The notes: generated from the sequence alone by a model not told the origin. A DNA stretch of 64,000 bases from Oscillospiraceae bacterium (GCA_902778275.1 CACYXE010000008.1:1-64000); one strand, 5' to 3'; positions 16,566 to 26,403 are shown, counted from the stretch's first letter. Translations and numbers: made by a program.

Positions 16566-17360
16566 ATGAATACTATTCTGTTATCCATCGTGGTCCTCGG
16601 CGTTCTGGGCGCTATTTTCGGCGCGGTCCTGGCTTTCGCCGCCAAAATCTTCCATGTGGAAGTAGACCCCAGAGAAGCGGCTGTGCGTGAAGTGCTGGCC
16701 GGCGCCAACTGCGGCGGCTGCGGCTACCCCGGATGTGACGGTTACGCCAAGGCTGTCGCCGCCGGCGAGGCGCCCTGCAACAAGTGTGTTGCCGGCGGTG
16801 CCGAGACCGCGGCCAAGGTCTCCGAGATCATGGGTGTTTCCGCCGGCGAGGCGGAGAAAATGGTGGCCCATGTGGCCTGCTCCGGCGCTGCCGATATCGC
16901 GGAGCCCCGCTTCAACTATTCCGGTCCTGTGGACTGTCGTGCGGCTATGCTGTTCGGCGGCAAGAGCAGCAAGTGGTGTTCCTTCGCCTGCATCGGCCTG
17001 GGCAACTGCGCCCGCGCCTGCCAGTTTGACGCCATGCATGTGGAAAACGGCGTTGCCAAGGTCGACCGCTATAAGTGTGTGGGCTGCGGCGCCTGCGTGG
17101 AAGCCTGCCCCAAGAGCATCGTCAAGCTGATCCCTGAGAGCCAGAAGATCATGCCCGCCTGCTCCAGCAAGGACAAGGGCGCCCAGGTCATGAAGATCTG
17201 CAAGGTCGGCTGCATCGGCTGCATGAAGTGCCAGCGCGAGTGCCCGGCGGACGCCATCGTCGTGACCAACAATCTGGCCCAGGTAGATACCAGCAAGTGC
17301 ATCCAGTGCGGTCACTGCGCCGATATTTGCCCGCGTCATATCATCAATTACTTCGGCTGA
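16566..17360 (+). CDS. rnfB: Rnf complex subunit B (ferredoxin-type, entry point for ferredoxin electrons)
   Basis: 264 aa. It has an N-terminal membrane anchor (about residues 3-24), then the Fe-S domain with CGGCGYPGC, then ferredoxin domains with CVGCGACVEACP, CIGCMKCQRECP and CIQCGHCADICP. RnfB accepts electrons from reduced ferredoxin; Rnf then reduces NAD while exporting Na+ or H+. GGAGG is placed 10 bases before the ATG. The gene closes the six-gene operon. Confidence 0.95.
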   Translation: MNTILLSIVVLGVLGAIFGAVLAFAAKIFHVEVDPREAAVREVLAGANCGGCGYPGCDGYAKAVAAGEAPCNKCVAGGAETAAKVSEIMGVSAGEAEKMVAHVACSGAADIAEPRFNYSGPVDCRAAMLFGGKSSKWCSFACIGLGNCARACQFDAMHVENGVAKVDRYKCVGCGACVEACPKSIVKLIPESQKIMPACSSKDKGAQVMKICKVGCIGCMKCQRECPADAIVVTNNLAQVDTSKCIQCGHCADICPRHIINYFG

Positions 17361-17390
17361 TGCCGATACCCCGTTCCGGCGGGAAAACCA

Positions 17391-17433
17391 AAAAGGATCC
17401 GCAGTCCCAGAACCTGGGACCGCGGATCTTTTT
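17391..17433 (+). terminator. terminator of the rnf operon
   Basis: A 20-bp stem with one mismatch (AAAAGGATCCGC and GTCCCAG with complements), loop AAC, then TTTTT. Confidence 0.9.
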
Positions 17434-17442
17434 GTATGGGGA

Positions 17443-17471
17443 TTGACTTTCCCACGGATTTGTACTATTCT
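17443..17471 (+). promoter_or_regulatory. promoter of the large wall protein
   Basis: TTGACT, a 17-base spacer, then TATTCT. The gene's GAGGAGGGG ribosome-binding site lies about 65 bases downstream. Confidence 0.6.
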
Positions 17472-17536
17472 GCATGTAGCTTATATTGCGAGGAGTACTC
17501 GCTTTTTACCACAAGATATAGGCGAGGAGGGGAATC

Positions 17537-20236
17537 ATGAAGACTTTTTGCAAAAGAGGACTGGCGCTGCTTCTGTGTTTGCTGCTGGCGGTCTCTCTTT
17601 TCTCTTCTTTGGCCTACGCGGAACCGGTAGATGAGCCGACGCCGGAACCGACATCGGAGCCGACGCCGGAACCAACATCAGAGCCGACGCCGGAACCGAC
17701 AACGGAGCCGACACCGGAACCGACAACGGAGCCGACGCCGGAACCGACAACAGAGCCGACGCCGGAACCGACACCGGAACCGACGCCGGAACCGACAACG
17801 GAGCCGACACCGGAACCGACGCCGGAGCCGACGCCGGAGCCGACACCGGAGCCGACAATAGACCCAGGCAAGGGAACGAACTCGGTTGCCGGCGCGAATC
17901 CTCCATCGGACAACGGTACCGGTGACTTTGCGGTCTCCGGCGAGGGCTCATACGAGTACAAGGATCATGTTTTATATGTCTACAGCGGCAGTCTCACAGT
18001 CAGCGGCGCGACCGATGCGGATCGGATCGTGATCGACGGCAATGCCGCCGTGACCATGGACAGTGTGAGTATCGCCGCGGCAAATGCGCCTGCAGTCGCA
18101 TTGACCGGCGGCAGCTCTGTTTCTCTGCGACTGAGCGGGAACAGCTTCCTCTCCGGCGGCGGCAATTACGCGGGCCTGGAGGTGGGGGCCTCTCCGAATG
18201 GCATCCCGGCATCCGTGGTCCTTGGCGGCAAAGGCAGTCTGACGGCTGTCGGCGGCGAGGGCAGCGCGGGCATCGGCGGCAGCATGGGCCGCAGCAGCGC
18301 GCTCTGCGGCAATATCCGGATCAACTCCGGCGAGGTCACTGCTTTGGGCGGCGACGGTGCGGCGGGCATCGGCAGCGGCTATCATCAGATCAGCAATGCC
18401 GGCAGCAGGATTCCTGCCGCAGTCTGCGGCAGCATTGTCATTGACGGCGGCATCGTCACTGCTGAAGGCGGCGAAAGTGCGGCCGGGATCGGCGGCGGCA
18501 TCGGCGCAGACAAGGTCTTGGTGACGATCAGCGGCGGCGAGGTCACAGCTGTCGGCGGCGCCAGTGAGCGCGGCCTGAAGCAGGGCGGCGCCGGGATCGG
18601 CTCTGCCTATTACGGGGGCTATGATCCCAAATCCGAGCTTTACTATGTGAGTACGGAGACCAGTATCCAGATCAGCGACAGCAAGGTCACGGCCGTCGGC
18701 GGATGGGGGGCCAGTGGTATCGGCTCCGGCGCCGACGACCCGGCGGGGGAGTATGGCGCGCATCCCCAGGCCAGAGCGGAGATCAGCATCGCGGACAGCC
18801 AGCTGTATGCTTATGCGGACGGCACCAAGTTTGCCGTCGATTCCAAGTCCGGCGGCGGCACGTCTACCGCTTCCGCCCCCGGTGGACCGATCATCGGCGT
18901 GCTGCAGGGGACCTTCGTGAATAATGGAAGTCTGGAGGGGCAGGCGGTTCAGGTGGTCTCTGCCGATGCCGCTGAGTATCACAGCTTGCAGCTGCCGGCG
19001 GGCTACCGTTCTTTCGCTGTCAATGTGGGCGGCGCGGACGGCTATCAAGTGAAAAACAGCGCCGGGGACACGGCCTATGCCCTCAGTTCCGATGAATACG
19101 CGGCAGGGGAGAACGGCGCGCAGGCGGCTGTGCTCTATGCCGCCGGGACCTTCAGCGACGCATTCTATCTGTATGCCCCAGCGCCGACAGCTGCACTAAA
19201 AACCGTGAAAACAGCCGGGAGAGGCTTGCTGCTTGGCGCTGCGGACGGTGAGCGCGGCGACGGATCAGAAGCGACAAGCAAGACACTTGCTGTACAGATC
19301 ATTTGGGAGGACGATAACGACGCTGCGACAAAGCGGCCCGAGAGCGTCACAGTCACCTTGCTGATCAACGGTGAGGCGGCTGAAGACCCTGTGCCTCTGG
19401 TCCTCAACGCAGACGAGAACTGGGCGGGCGAATTTGCCGATCTGCCCCTTGCGGGCGAAAACGGCGAGGATATCACATACACGGTTTCCCAGAATTCGGT
19501 CGATTCCTATGAAACGGCTGCCCCGGAACTGTCGGAGGATGGCGGTACCTACACCATAACCAACACCTACAGCCCGGAGACCAGTCCGGAGCCCAGCCCC
19601 GAACCCAGTACGGAGCCCAGCCCGGAACCCAGTACGGAGCCCAGCCCCGAACCGTCGGCCAGCCCGAGTCCGAGCCCGAGTCCGAGCCCGACAACGGCGC
19701 CTAAGCCGGCTACGATCCGTTATGCGACGGACGATCTGCCGGTCAAAAAGCTGCTGGTAGGCAGGACACCGCCCAAGGATGAGACCTTCCGCTTCACTCT
19801 CAAGGCTGTCAGTACCAACGTCAGCGGGCTGAAGGGGAAGCTGCCTATGCCCTCCGGCTCCAAAAACCAGCAAAAAACCGTAAAGCTGAAGGGACCCGGC
19901 GAGACGGAGTTCGGCCTGATCACCTTCACAAAACCCGGTACCTACATCTATCAGGTCCAGGAAGTCAACGATAAGAAAAGCGGGTATACCTACGACAGCA
20001 GTGTGTATACGGTCACCTATGAGATCAGGCAGGAGGGCAACGACCTTTTCGGTGTGCGCGACATCACAAAGGGCGGCCGATCCGTTGCGAGCTGCATCTT
20101 TGTCAACGGCTATTCCACCCGCCCCAGGACCGGGGATAACCGAAATGCGGCGCTCTGGGGCGCTGTCGCAGGACTGGCGCTCTGCGGCGTCATGGTCCCG
20201 GCGGTGATCCTGCTTCGCAAGCGCAAACGGAAATAA
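17537..20236 (+). CDS. cell-wall surface protein with Pro-rich stalk, Cna-B and Spy0128-type pilin domains, 899 aa
   Basis: Domains in order: signal peptide (1-28, cut after AYA); P-E-P-T/S-E-P-T stalk (about 32-112); a glycine-rich repetitive region (about 135-480) with recurring GGEVTAVGG and GAAGIGSG units, probably a beta-solenoid; a Cna-B-like domain (about 583-678, from [10 protein letters not shown] to [10 protein letters not shown]); a second Pro/Ser stalk (680-730); a Spy0128-like pilin isopeptide domain (732-855, starting [18 protein letters not shown]). It ends in RPRTG (862-866), a hydrophobic span and RKRKRK, which is a sortase signal in which RPRTG replaces LPXTG. No sortase gene is in the window. 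Most likely an adhesin or a pilus-like protein. Confidence 0.85.
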   Translation: MKTFCKRGLALLLCLLLAVSLFSSLAYAEPVDEPTPEPTSEPTPEPTSEPTPEPTTEPTPEPTTEPTPEPTTEPTPEPTPEPTPEPTTEPTPEPTPEPTPEPTPEPTIDPGKGTNSVAGANPPSDNGTGDFAVSGEGSYEYKDHVLYVYSGSLTVSGATDADRIVIDGNAAVTMDSVSIAAANAPAVALTGGSSVSLRLSGNSFLSGGGNYAGLEVGASPNGIPASVVLGGKGSLTAVGGEGSAGIGGSMGRSSALCGNIRINSGEVTALGGDGAAGIGSGYHQISNAGSRIPAAVCGSIVIDGGIVTAEGGESAAGIGGGIGADKVLVTISGGEVTAVGGASERGLKQGGAGIGSAYYGGYDPKSELYYVSTETSIQISDSKVTAVGGWGASGIGSGADDPAGEYGAHPQARAEISIADSQLYAYADGTKFAVDSKSGGGTSTASAPGGPIIGVLQGTFVNNGSLEGQAVQVVSADAAEYHSLQLPAGYRSFAVNVGGADGYQVKNSAGDTAYALSSDEYAAGENGAQAAVLYAAGTFSDAFYLYAPAPTAALKTVKTAGRGLLLGAADGERGDGSEATSKTLAVQIIWEDDNDAATKRPESVTVTLLINGEAAEDPVPLVLNADENWAGEFADLPLAGENGEDITYTVSQNSVDSYETAAPELSEDGGTYTITNTYSPETSPEPSPEPSTEPSPEPSTEPSPEPSASPSPSPSPSPTTAPKPATIRYATDDLPVKKLLVGRTPPKDETFRFTLKAVSTNVSGLKGKLPMPSGSKNQQKTVKLKGPGETEFGLITFTKPGTYIYQVQEVNDKKSGYTYDSSVYTVTYEIRQEGNDLFGVRDITKGGRSVASCIFVNGYSTRPRTGDNRNAALWGAVAGLALCGVMVPAVILLRKRKRK
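17630..17866 (+). repeat. tandem PEPT-coding repeats
   Basis: About twenty 12-base units (roughly GAG CCG ACG CCG) inside the surface-protein gene code for the proline-rich stalk. Unit number is likely to vary between strains by slippage. Confidence 0.9.
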
Positions 20237-20259
20237 ATAAAGCGGCGACGCAAAGGCAA

Positions 20260-20289
20260 ACAGAGAGGCCGGGCCGGCCTCTCTGTTTT
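20260..20289 (+). terminator. terminator of the wall protein
   Basis: Stem ACAGAGAGGCCGG with its complement, almost no loop, then TTTT. Confidence 0.85.
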
Positions 20290-20294
20290 AACCC

Positions 20295-20323
20295 TTGACA
20301 GATACCCCTAAGGGGTATATAAT
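20295..20323 (+). promoter_or_regulatory. copper promoter with CsoR operator
   Basis: TTGACA, a 17-base spacer, TATAAT. The spacer is the pseudo-palindrome ATACCCCTAAGGGGTAT (20302-20318), which matches the CsoR operator type with G/C tracts around a short centre. A repressor bound there would block polymerase; Cu(I) binding to CsoR should release it. Confidence 0.85.
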
Positions 20324-20346
20324 ACAAAGCAAAGGGAGGGATATGC

Positions 20347-20676
20347 ATGTCTGAATGTTGTTGCGATTCTCCTCTGGAGATGGAGCAGTGTGACGGCCAT
20401 AAGACCAAAGAGCGGGACCCGGAGGAGTACAAGCGCCTGATGAACCGGCTCAGCCGCATCGAGGGGCAGATCCGCGGAATCCGCGGGATGCTTGAGCGCA
20501 GCGCCTACTGCCCGGATATCCTGGTCCAGGCGGCGGCGGCCAACGCGGCGCTGAACGCCTTCAGTCGGGAGCTTCTGTCCAGTCATATCCGTTCCTGCGT
20601 GGTCAACGACGTGCGCGCCGGAAATGACGAGGTCATTGATGAACTGCTTGCTACCCTGCAGAAAATGATGAAATAG
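20347..20676 (+). CDS. csoR: copper-sensing repressor CsoR
   Basis: 109 aa all-helical DUF156 family protein. The Cu(I) ligand pattern is Cys in [10 protein letters not shown], then His and Cys in HIRSCVV. The N-terminus is unusually rich in cysteine (SECCCDSP, plus a Cys and a His further on), which may add metal binding. It is the first gene of the copper operon, placed behind its own operator, so it represses itself. GGGAGGG precedes the ATG. Confidence 0.9.
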   Translation: MSECCCDSPLEMEQCDGHKTKERDPEEYKRLMNRLSRIEGQIRGIRGMLERSAYCPDILVQAAAANAALNAFSRELLSSHIRSCVVNDVRAGNDEVIDELLATLQKMMK

Positions 20677-20707
20677 GGGCAGAATAGCCCGCAGAGGAAG
20701 TGTGAAT

Positions 20708-23245
20708 GTGACACAATATAACGTGACGGGTATGAGCTGCGCGGCCTGCTCGGCCCGGGTGGAAAAGGCGGTATCGGCGGTCCCGGGTGTGAGCGCCTGC
20801 TCCGTCAGCCTGCTGACCAACTCCATGGGTGTGGAAGGCACGGCGGACGAGCGGGCTGTTATCAAGGCAGTGGAGGATGCGGGCTACGGCGCCAGCGTCA
20901 AGGGCGGAGACAAGACCGCCTCCCAGGGTGAAGACGCGCTGACGGATCGGGAGACCCCGGTTTTGAAGCGGCGGCTGATCGCTTCGCTGGGCTTCCTGCT
21001 GGTGCTGATGTATATCTCCATGGGCCATATGATGTGGGGCTGGCCTTTGCCGGAATTCATGGACGGGAATCATGTGGCCATGGGCCTGAGCCAGCTGCTG
21101 CTGGCTGCCATCGTCATGGTCATCAACCAGAAATTTTTCATCAGCGGCTTCAAGGGGCTGATGCACAGGGCGCCCAATATGGATACCCTGGTGGCCATGG
21201 GTTCCGCGGCCGCCTTTATCTACAGCACATATGCGCTGTTTGCCATGACTGCGGCCCAGGTCCGCGGCGGCAGTGAAGCTGCCATGCCCTGGATGGACGA
21301 GTTTTATTTTGAGTCCGCCGCCATGATCCTGACCCTGATCACGGTGGGCAAGATGCTGGAGGCCCGATCCAAGGGCAAGACCACAGACGCGCTCAAGGGC
21401 CTGATGAAGATCGCGCCCAAGACTGCCACTCTTGCAGTGGATGGGCAGGAACGCACGGTGCCCATCGAACAGGTGAAGAAGGGCGATATCTTCGTGGTGC
21501 GTCCCGGTGAGAACATCCCCGTGGACGGGATCGTTCTGGAGGGCAGCAGCGCCGTGGACGAGTCTGCGCTCACCGGTGAGAGCATCCCGGTGGATAAGGC
21601 GGCGGGCGATATGGTCTCCGCTGCCACGGTCAACCAGGTGGGCTTCATCCGCTGCGAGGCCACCCGAGTGGGAGAGGACACCACCCTCAGCCAGATCATC
21701 CGCATGGTCAGCGACGCTGCGGCTACCAAGGCGCCCATCGCCAAGGTGGCGGATAAGGTGTCCGGCGTGTTCGTGCCGGTGGTGATCACCATCGCGCTGA
21801 TCACCACGGCCATATGGCTCCTGGCAGGCCGCAGCGTGGGCTTTGCGCTGGCTCGGGGAATTTCGGTCCTTGTCATCAGCTGCCCCTGTGCTTTGGGCCT
21901 GGCCACGCCGGTGGCCATCATGGTGGGCAACGGTGTGGGCGCACGCCAGGGGATCCTGTTCAAGACGGCGGCCTCCCTGGAGGAGACCGGGCGGATCCGG
22001 GTGGTCGCTCTGGACAAGACCGGCACGATCACCGCGGGTACGCCCAAGGTGACGGATATCCTGCCTGCGGAGGGCGTCAGCGCGGATGAGCTGCTGGCCC
22101 TGGCCGCGGCGCTGGAGAGCAGGAGCGAGCACCCGCTGGCGGGTGCTGTCCTGGACTACGCGGCGGAAAAGGAGACAGCCCTGCGGCCGGTGGAAGATTT
22201 CCAGGCTCTGCCCGGCAACGGCCTGATTGCCGGTCTCGACGGAAAGACCCTCTGCGGCGGCAGCCGCCGCTTTCTGGAGAGCCGCCTTGCCCTGCCGCCC
22301 GATCTGGCTGAGCGGGCGGAGAGTCTGGCCGGAGAAGGGAAGACGCCCCTGTTTTTCGCCTGGGGCGAGCGCTTGCTGGGCATCATCGCAGTCGCGGATG
22401 TGATCAAGGCGGACAGCGCCCAGGCAGTCCGGGAACTGAAGAACATGGGCATCCGTGTTGTTATGTTAACCGGCGACAATCAACGCACGGCGGAGGCCAT
22501 CGGCCGCCAGGCCGGTGTGGATGAAGTGATCGCCGGGGTCCTGCCCGACGGCAAGGAGAGCGCCATCCGGCGCCTGGCGGAAGGCGGCAAGGTTGCCATG
22601 GTGGGCGACGGCATCAATGACGCCCCGGCGCTCACTCGTGCGGATATCGGCGTCGCCATCGGCGCCGGCGCGGATATCGCGGTGGATGCGGCGGACGTGG
22701 TGCTGATGCACGGCAGCCTTCTGGACGTGGCGGCGGCTATCCGGCTGAGCCGGGGGACCCTGCGCAACATCCACCAGAACCTGTTCTGGGCTTTCTTCTA
22801 CAACGCCGTCTGCATCCCCGTGGCGGCAGGCGCCTTTGTGTGGGCCGGGCTGACCCTGAATCCCATGCTGGGCGCGGCGGCCATGAGCCTGTCCAGCTTC
22901 TGCGTAGTCACCAATGCTCTGCGTCTGAATCTGCTGAATATCCGTGACGCCAGCCATGACAGGCCGTTGAAACAGAAATCCCAGGAAGCGATCCTGCCAC
23001 CAATAGAATCTGATTACAACAATCAAGAGGAGGAAACAAAAATGGTACAGACTTTGAAGATCGAGGGCATGATGTGCCCCCATTGCGAGGCCCGCGTCAA
23101 GAAGGCGCTGGAGGCGCTGGAAGGCGTGGAGAGCGCAGCGGTCAGCCATGAGGCCGGCACGGCTGTGGTCACCGGCAGCGTGGACTTCGAGACTATGAAG
23201 GCCGCGGTAGAGGCCCAGGACTATAAGGTCCTCGGCGTGGAATAA
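20708..23245 (+). CDS. copA: Cu(I)-exporting P1B-ATPase CopA fused to a C-terminal CopZ-type domain
   Basis: 845 aa from GTG 20708, placed behind GAGGAAG; an in-frame GTG at 20702 is too close to it. Order: HMA domain with GMSCAAC; eight membrane spans including the [11 protein letters not shown] metal site (C392-P-C394); phosphorylation site D436KTGT; the SEHP loop of the nucleotide domain; GDGINDAP hinge. The usual CopA end (about residue 755) is followed, without a stop, by a 20-residue linker and a second complete HMA domain ([15 protein letters not shown]). The linker DNA looks like an old intergenic region and contains a perfect internal ribosome-binding site, so a free chaperone may also be made. 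Confidence 0.92.
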   Translation: MTQYNVTGMSCAACSARVEKAVSAVPGVSACSVSLLTNSMGVEGTADERAVIKAVEDAGYGASVKGGDKTASQGEDALTDRETPVLKRRLIASLGFLLVLMYISMGHMMWGWPLPEFMDGNHVAMGLSQLLLAAIVMVINQKFFISGFKGLMHRAPNMDTLVAMGSAAAFIYSTYALFAMTAAQVRGGSEAAMPWMDEFYFESAAMILTLITVGKMLEARSKGKTTDALKGLMKIAPKTATLAVDGQERTVPIEQVKKGDIFVVRPGENIPVDGIVLEGSSAVDESALTGESIPVDKAAGDMVSAATVNQVGFIRCEATRVGEDTTLSQIIRMVSDAAATKAPIAKVADKVSGVFVPVVITIALITTAIWLLAGRSVGFALARGISVLVISCPCALGLATPVAIMVGNGVGARQGILFKTAASLEETGRIRVVALDKTGTITAGTPKVTDILPAEGVSADELLALAAALESRSEHPLAGAVLDYAAEKETALRPVEDFQALPGNGLIAGLDGKTLCGGSRRFLESRLALPPDLAERAESLAGEGKTPLFFAWGERLLGIIAVADVIKADSAQAVRELKNMGIRVVMLTGDNQRTAEAIGRQAGVDEVIAGVLPDGKESAIRRLAEGGKVAMVGDGINDAPALTRADIGVAIGAGADIAVDAADVVLMHGSLLDVAAAIRLSRGTLRNIHQNLFWAFFYNAVCIPVAAGAFVWAGLTLNPMLGAAAMSLSSFCVVTNALRLNLLNIRDASHDRPLKQKSQEAILPPIESDYNNQEEETKMVQTLKIEGMMCPHCEARVKKALEALEGVESAAVSHEAGTAVVTGSVDFETMKAAVEAQDYKVLGVE
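23042..23245 (+). CDS. copZ: possible separate product: copper chaperone CopZ (internal start in copA)
   Basis: Within the copA frame, GAGGAGG (23027-23033) lies eight bases before ATG 23042. Starting here gives 67 aa with the MMCPHC metal site and the size of CopZ, which hands Cu(I) to CopA. The signal is as strong as that of the best genes in the window. Whether it is used next to the fused form is inference. Confidence 0.6.
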   Translation: MVQTLKIEGMMCPHCEARVKKALEALEGVESAAVSHEAGTAVVTGSVDFETMKAAVEAQDYKVLGVE

Positions 23246-23257
23246 ACTTCGCACGAA

Positions 23258-23304
23258 CGAAAACAGGACCCGCTCTGCAGTTACAGAGCAGGTCTTGTTT
23301 TCGT
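23258..23304. terminator. bidirectional terminator
   Basis: An imperfect hairpin (GAAAACAGGAC and GCTCTG with complements) lies between the copper operon and the converging nudix gene. Confidence 0.75.
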
Positions 23305-23312
23305 TTTGGCCC

Positions 23313-23780
23313 TTACCGGATGGGCACGCCGTTGAGAACGGCATGTGTCAGCGTATCGCCCCGATAGCAGAGCTTCAGGGAAAAGAAGGGGACGTCCCGC
23401 TGCAGCAGGCGCAGGAAGATCTTATCGCCCTCCCATATAGGCTTGGCCAGCAGATCCTCTTTGCCGATCCAAGCAAGCTCGCCTTCCGGGCAGGCCGTCA
23501 GTTCCCCACTGAAATCGTCGGAGGTGAACAGATGCATATATTCCGTACCCCATTCGTCGGAGACAAAGGTGACGATCCCGCGATAGCGCCAGCTGTGCAG
23601 CGTCAGTCCGGTCTCTTCCCGGACCTCCCGCAGCAGGCAGTCCTCCGGGCTTTCGCCCTCTTCAAATTTGCCGCCCACGCCGATCCACTTGTCCTTGTTT
23701 TCATCGACAGCTTTTTTCACCCGGTGGAGCATCAGATAGTTGTCGCCCTGTTCCAGATAGCATAGCGTGGTGTTTCTCAT
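23313..23780 (-). CDS. nudix hydrolase (MutT/8-oxo-dGTP diphosphatase-like)
   Basis: 155 aa. The nudix box runs from GGKFEEGESPEDCLLREVRE to ETGL, with all acidic residues for Mg2+ present. The start MRNTTLCYLEQGDNYLML is like that of Firmicutes 8-oxo-dGTP diphosphatases, but nudix substrates are hard to predict. GAGGGAGTG precedes the ATG. It is a single gene. Confidence 0.85.
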   Translation of the reverse strand: MRNTTLCYLEQGDNYLMLHRVKKAVDENKDKWIGVGGKFEEGESPEDCLLREVREETGLTLHSWRYRGIVTFVSDEWGTEYMHLFTSDDFSGELTACPEGELAWIGKEDLLAKPIWEGDKIFLRLLQRDVPFFSLKLCYRGDTLTHAVLNGVPIR

Positions 23781-24189
23781 AAAAACACTCCCTCTCCGTG
23801 TGCCTTGATCATCATACCATGGAAGCGGAAAACAGGCAAGAGTGGGTCACGGCATGCTGTTCACACTTTTTTTTCGGGGACCGTTGACGGTTTTGTTGAT
23901 GGATGGGGAAGCATACTATGATCAGATTATGAGAAGAGCGACAAATATTCTATTCTTTTCGTTTTTTTCACATTTTTCTTGTAATCTTTTTGTAACCGTG
24001 TTAGGATTATGTACAAACATAGGTATGTCTGCTCATACCAGGGCAGGTAAAGACTTGTATTATATTTTTTATCACTTTATCTTAAAAAGAGTGGGCATAT
24101 ACTTTGAAATAATAAATCAGATTTGAATATCCTTTGCAGTACAGTTCTGCACGAGACAGCGCAACGCGATCCTTTGGGGGGTGGCTTTC
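23781..24189. other. AT-rich non-coding gap
   Basis: No supported gene. The 23940-24120 part is much richer in A and T than its surroundings. An open frame at 23842-24126 has no ribosome-binding site and low-complexity content. A weak promoter-like pair (TTGTAA 23979, 17 bases, TAGGAT 24002) might serve the coiled-coil gene. Confidence 0.4.
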
Positions 24190-25050
24190 ATGACAGAAAA
24201 AGAATTACATAAGCTGAAGCGGGAAGATCTGCTTCGCCTTCTGCTGGCCCAGAGCCGTGAGGTCGCCAGACAGAAGGCGACGATAGAAGAATTGAACACG
24301 GAGCTTTCAGCTGCGGCGGAGAGCAACCAGCGTTTAAAGGAAAAACTCAATGAGAAGAACGCCCAGCTGGAAAAACTCAAGAGTCTGCTCAATGAGAAGG
24401 ACGTACAGCGGGATCAGATGAGAGTTCAGCTATCGGAGAAGGATACCCTGCTGGAGAAGCTGTGGGGCCATCTGGACGAAAAGGATCGACAGTTGAAGTC
24501 CGCACTGCGTCAGCCGGCCCCTGCGCCGGCGCCCCGGACCGATCCCGAGAGCGAACGCAAGCTGCGCCGCCAACTGGGTGAGCGGGAGGATGAGATCCTG
24601 CGGCTGAAATCCCGGCTGTCACAGGCGCGGGCGGAGATCCAGAAGCTGCAGGCGGCGGCCCGTCAGGGCAGCGATGACGGCTTCGCAGAGATCGAATGTG
24701 TGATCGAAGAGTTTCAGGCGTCCATTCAGAAGCTGCGGGAGCAGTTGAGCGCGAAGGAAGCCCACGTGGAGCGTCTGACCCGCCAGATGGAGCAAAAGGA
24801 AGACTCCCTGCGGGAGATCCATACGGAAATGCAGGCTTGGCGAAACAGCCAGAAGCAGGAGCAAAAGCAGGCGATGACAGACCTGCGGTCCAGCAACGAA
24901 CAGCTTCGCAAGGCCGTGGACGCCAAGGATGCGGAGCTCCGGGAATTGAAGCTGCGCTTGGAGCGGAAGGAAACGGAGGCCCAAGAGCTGTGGGCGCGCG
25001 TGTGGAGCTTCGTCTCACCGCCTGCCATGCAGCAGAGCGAAGGCGAATAA
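24190..25050 (+). CDS. coiled-coil protein, 286 aa
   Basis: The short N-terminal part (EKELHKLKREDLLRLLLAQ) is a typical helical opening of uncharacterised Clostridia proteins. From residue 20 onwards it is almost all heptad-type coiled coil rich in E, K, Q and L, with repeated N/S-E-K-D units (LNEKNAQL, LNEKDVQR, LSEKDTLL, LDEKDRQL) and one A/P linker at about 105-115. No membrane span or enzyme motif. The ATG at 24190 follows a G-rich box; an in-frame GTG three codons earlier is possible. Function unknown; a scaffold is likely from shape alone. Confidence 0.75.
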   Translation: MTEKELHKLKREDLLRLLLAQSREVARQKATIEELNTELSAAAESNQRLKEKLNEKNAQLEKLKSLLNEKDVQRDQMRVQLSEKDTLLEKLWGHLDEKDRQLKSALRQPAPAPAPRTDPESERKLRRQLGEREDEILRLKSRLSQARAEIQKLQAAARQGSDDGFAEIECVIEEFQASIQKLREQLSAKEAHVERLTRQMEQKEDSLREIHTEMQAWRNSQKQEQKQAMTDLRSSNEQLRKAVDAKDAELRELKLRLERKETEAQELWARVWSFVSPPAMQQSEGE

Positions 25051-25115
25051 GATCGCCGATGACAGGGCGGGGGCCTTTTCTCCTGACCTTTCCAAATCAG
25101 CCGGGCGGGTAGGAC

Positions 25116-25351
25116 ATGGAAGAGCAACAGGTCACGATAGCTTCCATATCAAGCGGGTGATCGCCACCTCGGACGACTGGGTGGATATAGATGCGCTCAA
25201 GGGCGTGCTGGGGAACCTGGCGCTTACCCCCATGAATGCGCCGAGCTCGAAGCTGACGGAGCGGCTGCGCGCGGGAACGGCCGAAAACTATGAGCCGTAC
25301 CTGCGGGAGATCCTCAGCCAGCGGGATAAGATGAGAGCCCTTTGTGCCTGA
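25116..25351 (+). pseudogene. small gene, probably frameshifted
   Basis: ATG 25116 follows GGGCGGG and reads MEEQQVTIASISSG before TGA. A second frame, open through the same bases, reads HDSFHIKRVIATSDDWVDID and continues 55 codons to TGA 25349-25351. Together they look like one short protein of about 75 residues broken by a one-base shift near 25140. A GTG at 25157 could start a 64-aa form, but it lacks a good ribosome-binding site. The family is not recognised. Confidence 0.4.
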
Positions 25352-25365
25352 GCATGGGGAAAACA

Positions 25366-25418
25366 AAAGGCCGGGACCGGCCTGACAGATCACACTGTCG
25401 TGCCGGTCCCGGCCTTTT
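25366..25418. terminator. bidirectional terminator
   Basis: A long stem (AAAGGCCGGGACCGGC with its complement) with an inner smaller hairpin (CTGACAG/CTGTCGT) separates the converging small gene and the lipoprotein. Confidence 0.85.
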
Positions 25419-25439
25419 ATCCGTGACGGGATCTCCCAA

Positions 25440-26321
25440 TCATGCCGCAAGCATCGCCTGAAGCTCGGCAAGTTCTTCGTCAGCGGAGCCGTCTTCCGAA
25501 GAGAGAACAAAAAGCCGATCATAGTACCCGGCCCCGGCCGGGGTATAAACACGCCCAACGAAGCAGACGGTCCCGGAGGATGTGACGTAGATCGGGATCT
25601 CCGCATTGCAGTTTTCCGGGGCGAGCGTTTTTTCCAGACACTCTTCCATCGCCGCCCGGATCTCATCGGATTTGTAATTGGCAGGGTCGTAGCCGATCCG
25701 GTCCGACAGCCTTTCGGAAGCCGCGGCGGTAAACGCCTCACCGCTGAGACCCAACGTGTCCAGAAGCTGCGCATTTGTAACCTGTTCCCCATCGGCGGTG
25801 AAATGGTAGACCCGGTAAGCGCTATCGTCCCAGTCGTTATGCAGATACACGAGCAGGGAAGTGACCCCCTTGTATTCCGCGGAGCGCCAGGAGGCGCAGG
25901 TGGTGATTATACTGTTCCCCGCGTCCATGTGCTGCAGCTCCGGCGCGATGTAAGTCTCATACACCCCATCCAGTTCCTTGTTGACAGCGGCCGCATAATC
26001 CGTATCGCCGGACACGAGGGGCAGGGAATAGCTATAGGTATAGCGGTTGCCGGAGCCATCGGTATATTCCCCGGAGATGCTGTCGCCGCGCTCTGTGAAG
26101 CCGAGCGCAGCGCCTGCCGGCTCCGTGCCCGCGGCGGCTGCGTCCTGCTGCGCGGCGGTCTCAGGCTGAGCCGTCACCGCGTCCGCATCAGGGGCGACAT
26201 CGGCCGCAGGGGCCGCGGTCTCTGCTGCTGCCGTATCCTGCGCGCCGGAAGCGCCGCACGCTGACAGCAGCAGGGCAAACGTGAGGATCATCAAAAAGAA
26301 GAAACCGGTTTTCTTTATCAT
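25440..26321 (-). CDS. lipoprotein of unknown function, 293 aa
   Basis: Signal peptide with lipobox LLSAC (Cys22). Residues 25-75 are a low-complexity A/T/D/P linker of surface lipoproteins. The folded part (about 75-285) has the pattern YTYSYSLPLVSGDTDYAAAVNKELDGVYE, 29 residues in all, followed by mixed alpha/beta, resembling the DUF3298/RsiV-like or related domains found in Gram-positive exported proteins. The match is weak, so the function is left open. AAAGGACG precedes the ATG. Confidence 0.7.
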   Translation of the reverse strand: MIKKTGFFFLMILTFALLLSACGASGAQDTAAAETAAPAADVAPDADAVTAQPETAAQQDAAAAGTEPAGAALGFTERGDSISGEYTDGSGNRYTYSYSLPLVSGDTDYAAAVNKELDGVYETYIAPELQHMDAGNSIITTCASWRSAEYKGVTSLLVYLHNDWDDSAYRVYHFTADGEQVTNAQLLDTLGLSGEAFTAAASERLSDRIGYDPANYKSDEIRAAMEECLEKTLAPENCNAEIPIYVTSSGTVCFVGRVYTPAGAGYYDRLFVLSSEDGSADEELAELQAMLAA

Positions 26322-26403
26322 CGGATTTCATCGTCCTTTATCTGTGAGATACCCATATTCTACCACAGTTCGCGCGGGAAAGAAATACCATTCGGCAGAA
26401 ACA

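Noticed and set aside
17630-17866. Tandem repeats considered as a CRISPR array
   Set aside because: The units are 12-base codon repeats without spacers and code in frame for a Pro-rich stalk.
23842-24126. 94-codon frame in the AT-rich gap
   Set aside because: No ribosome-binding site, F/L/I-rich by base composition only.
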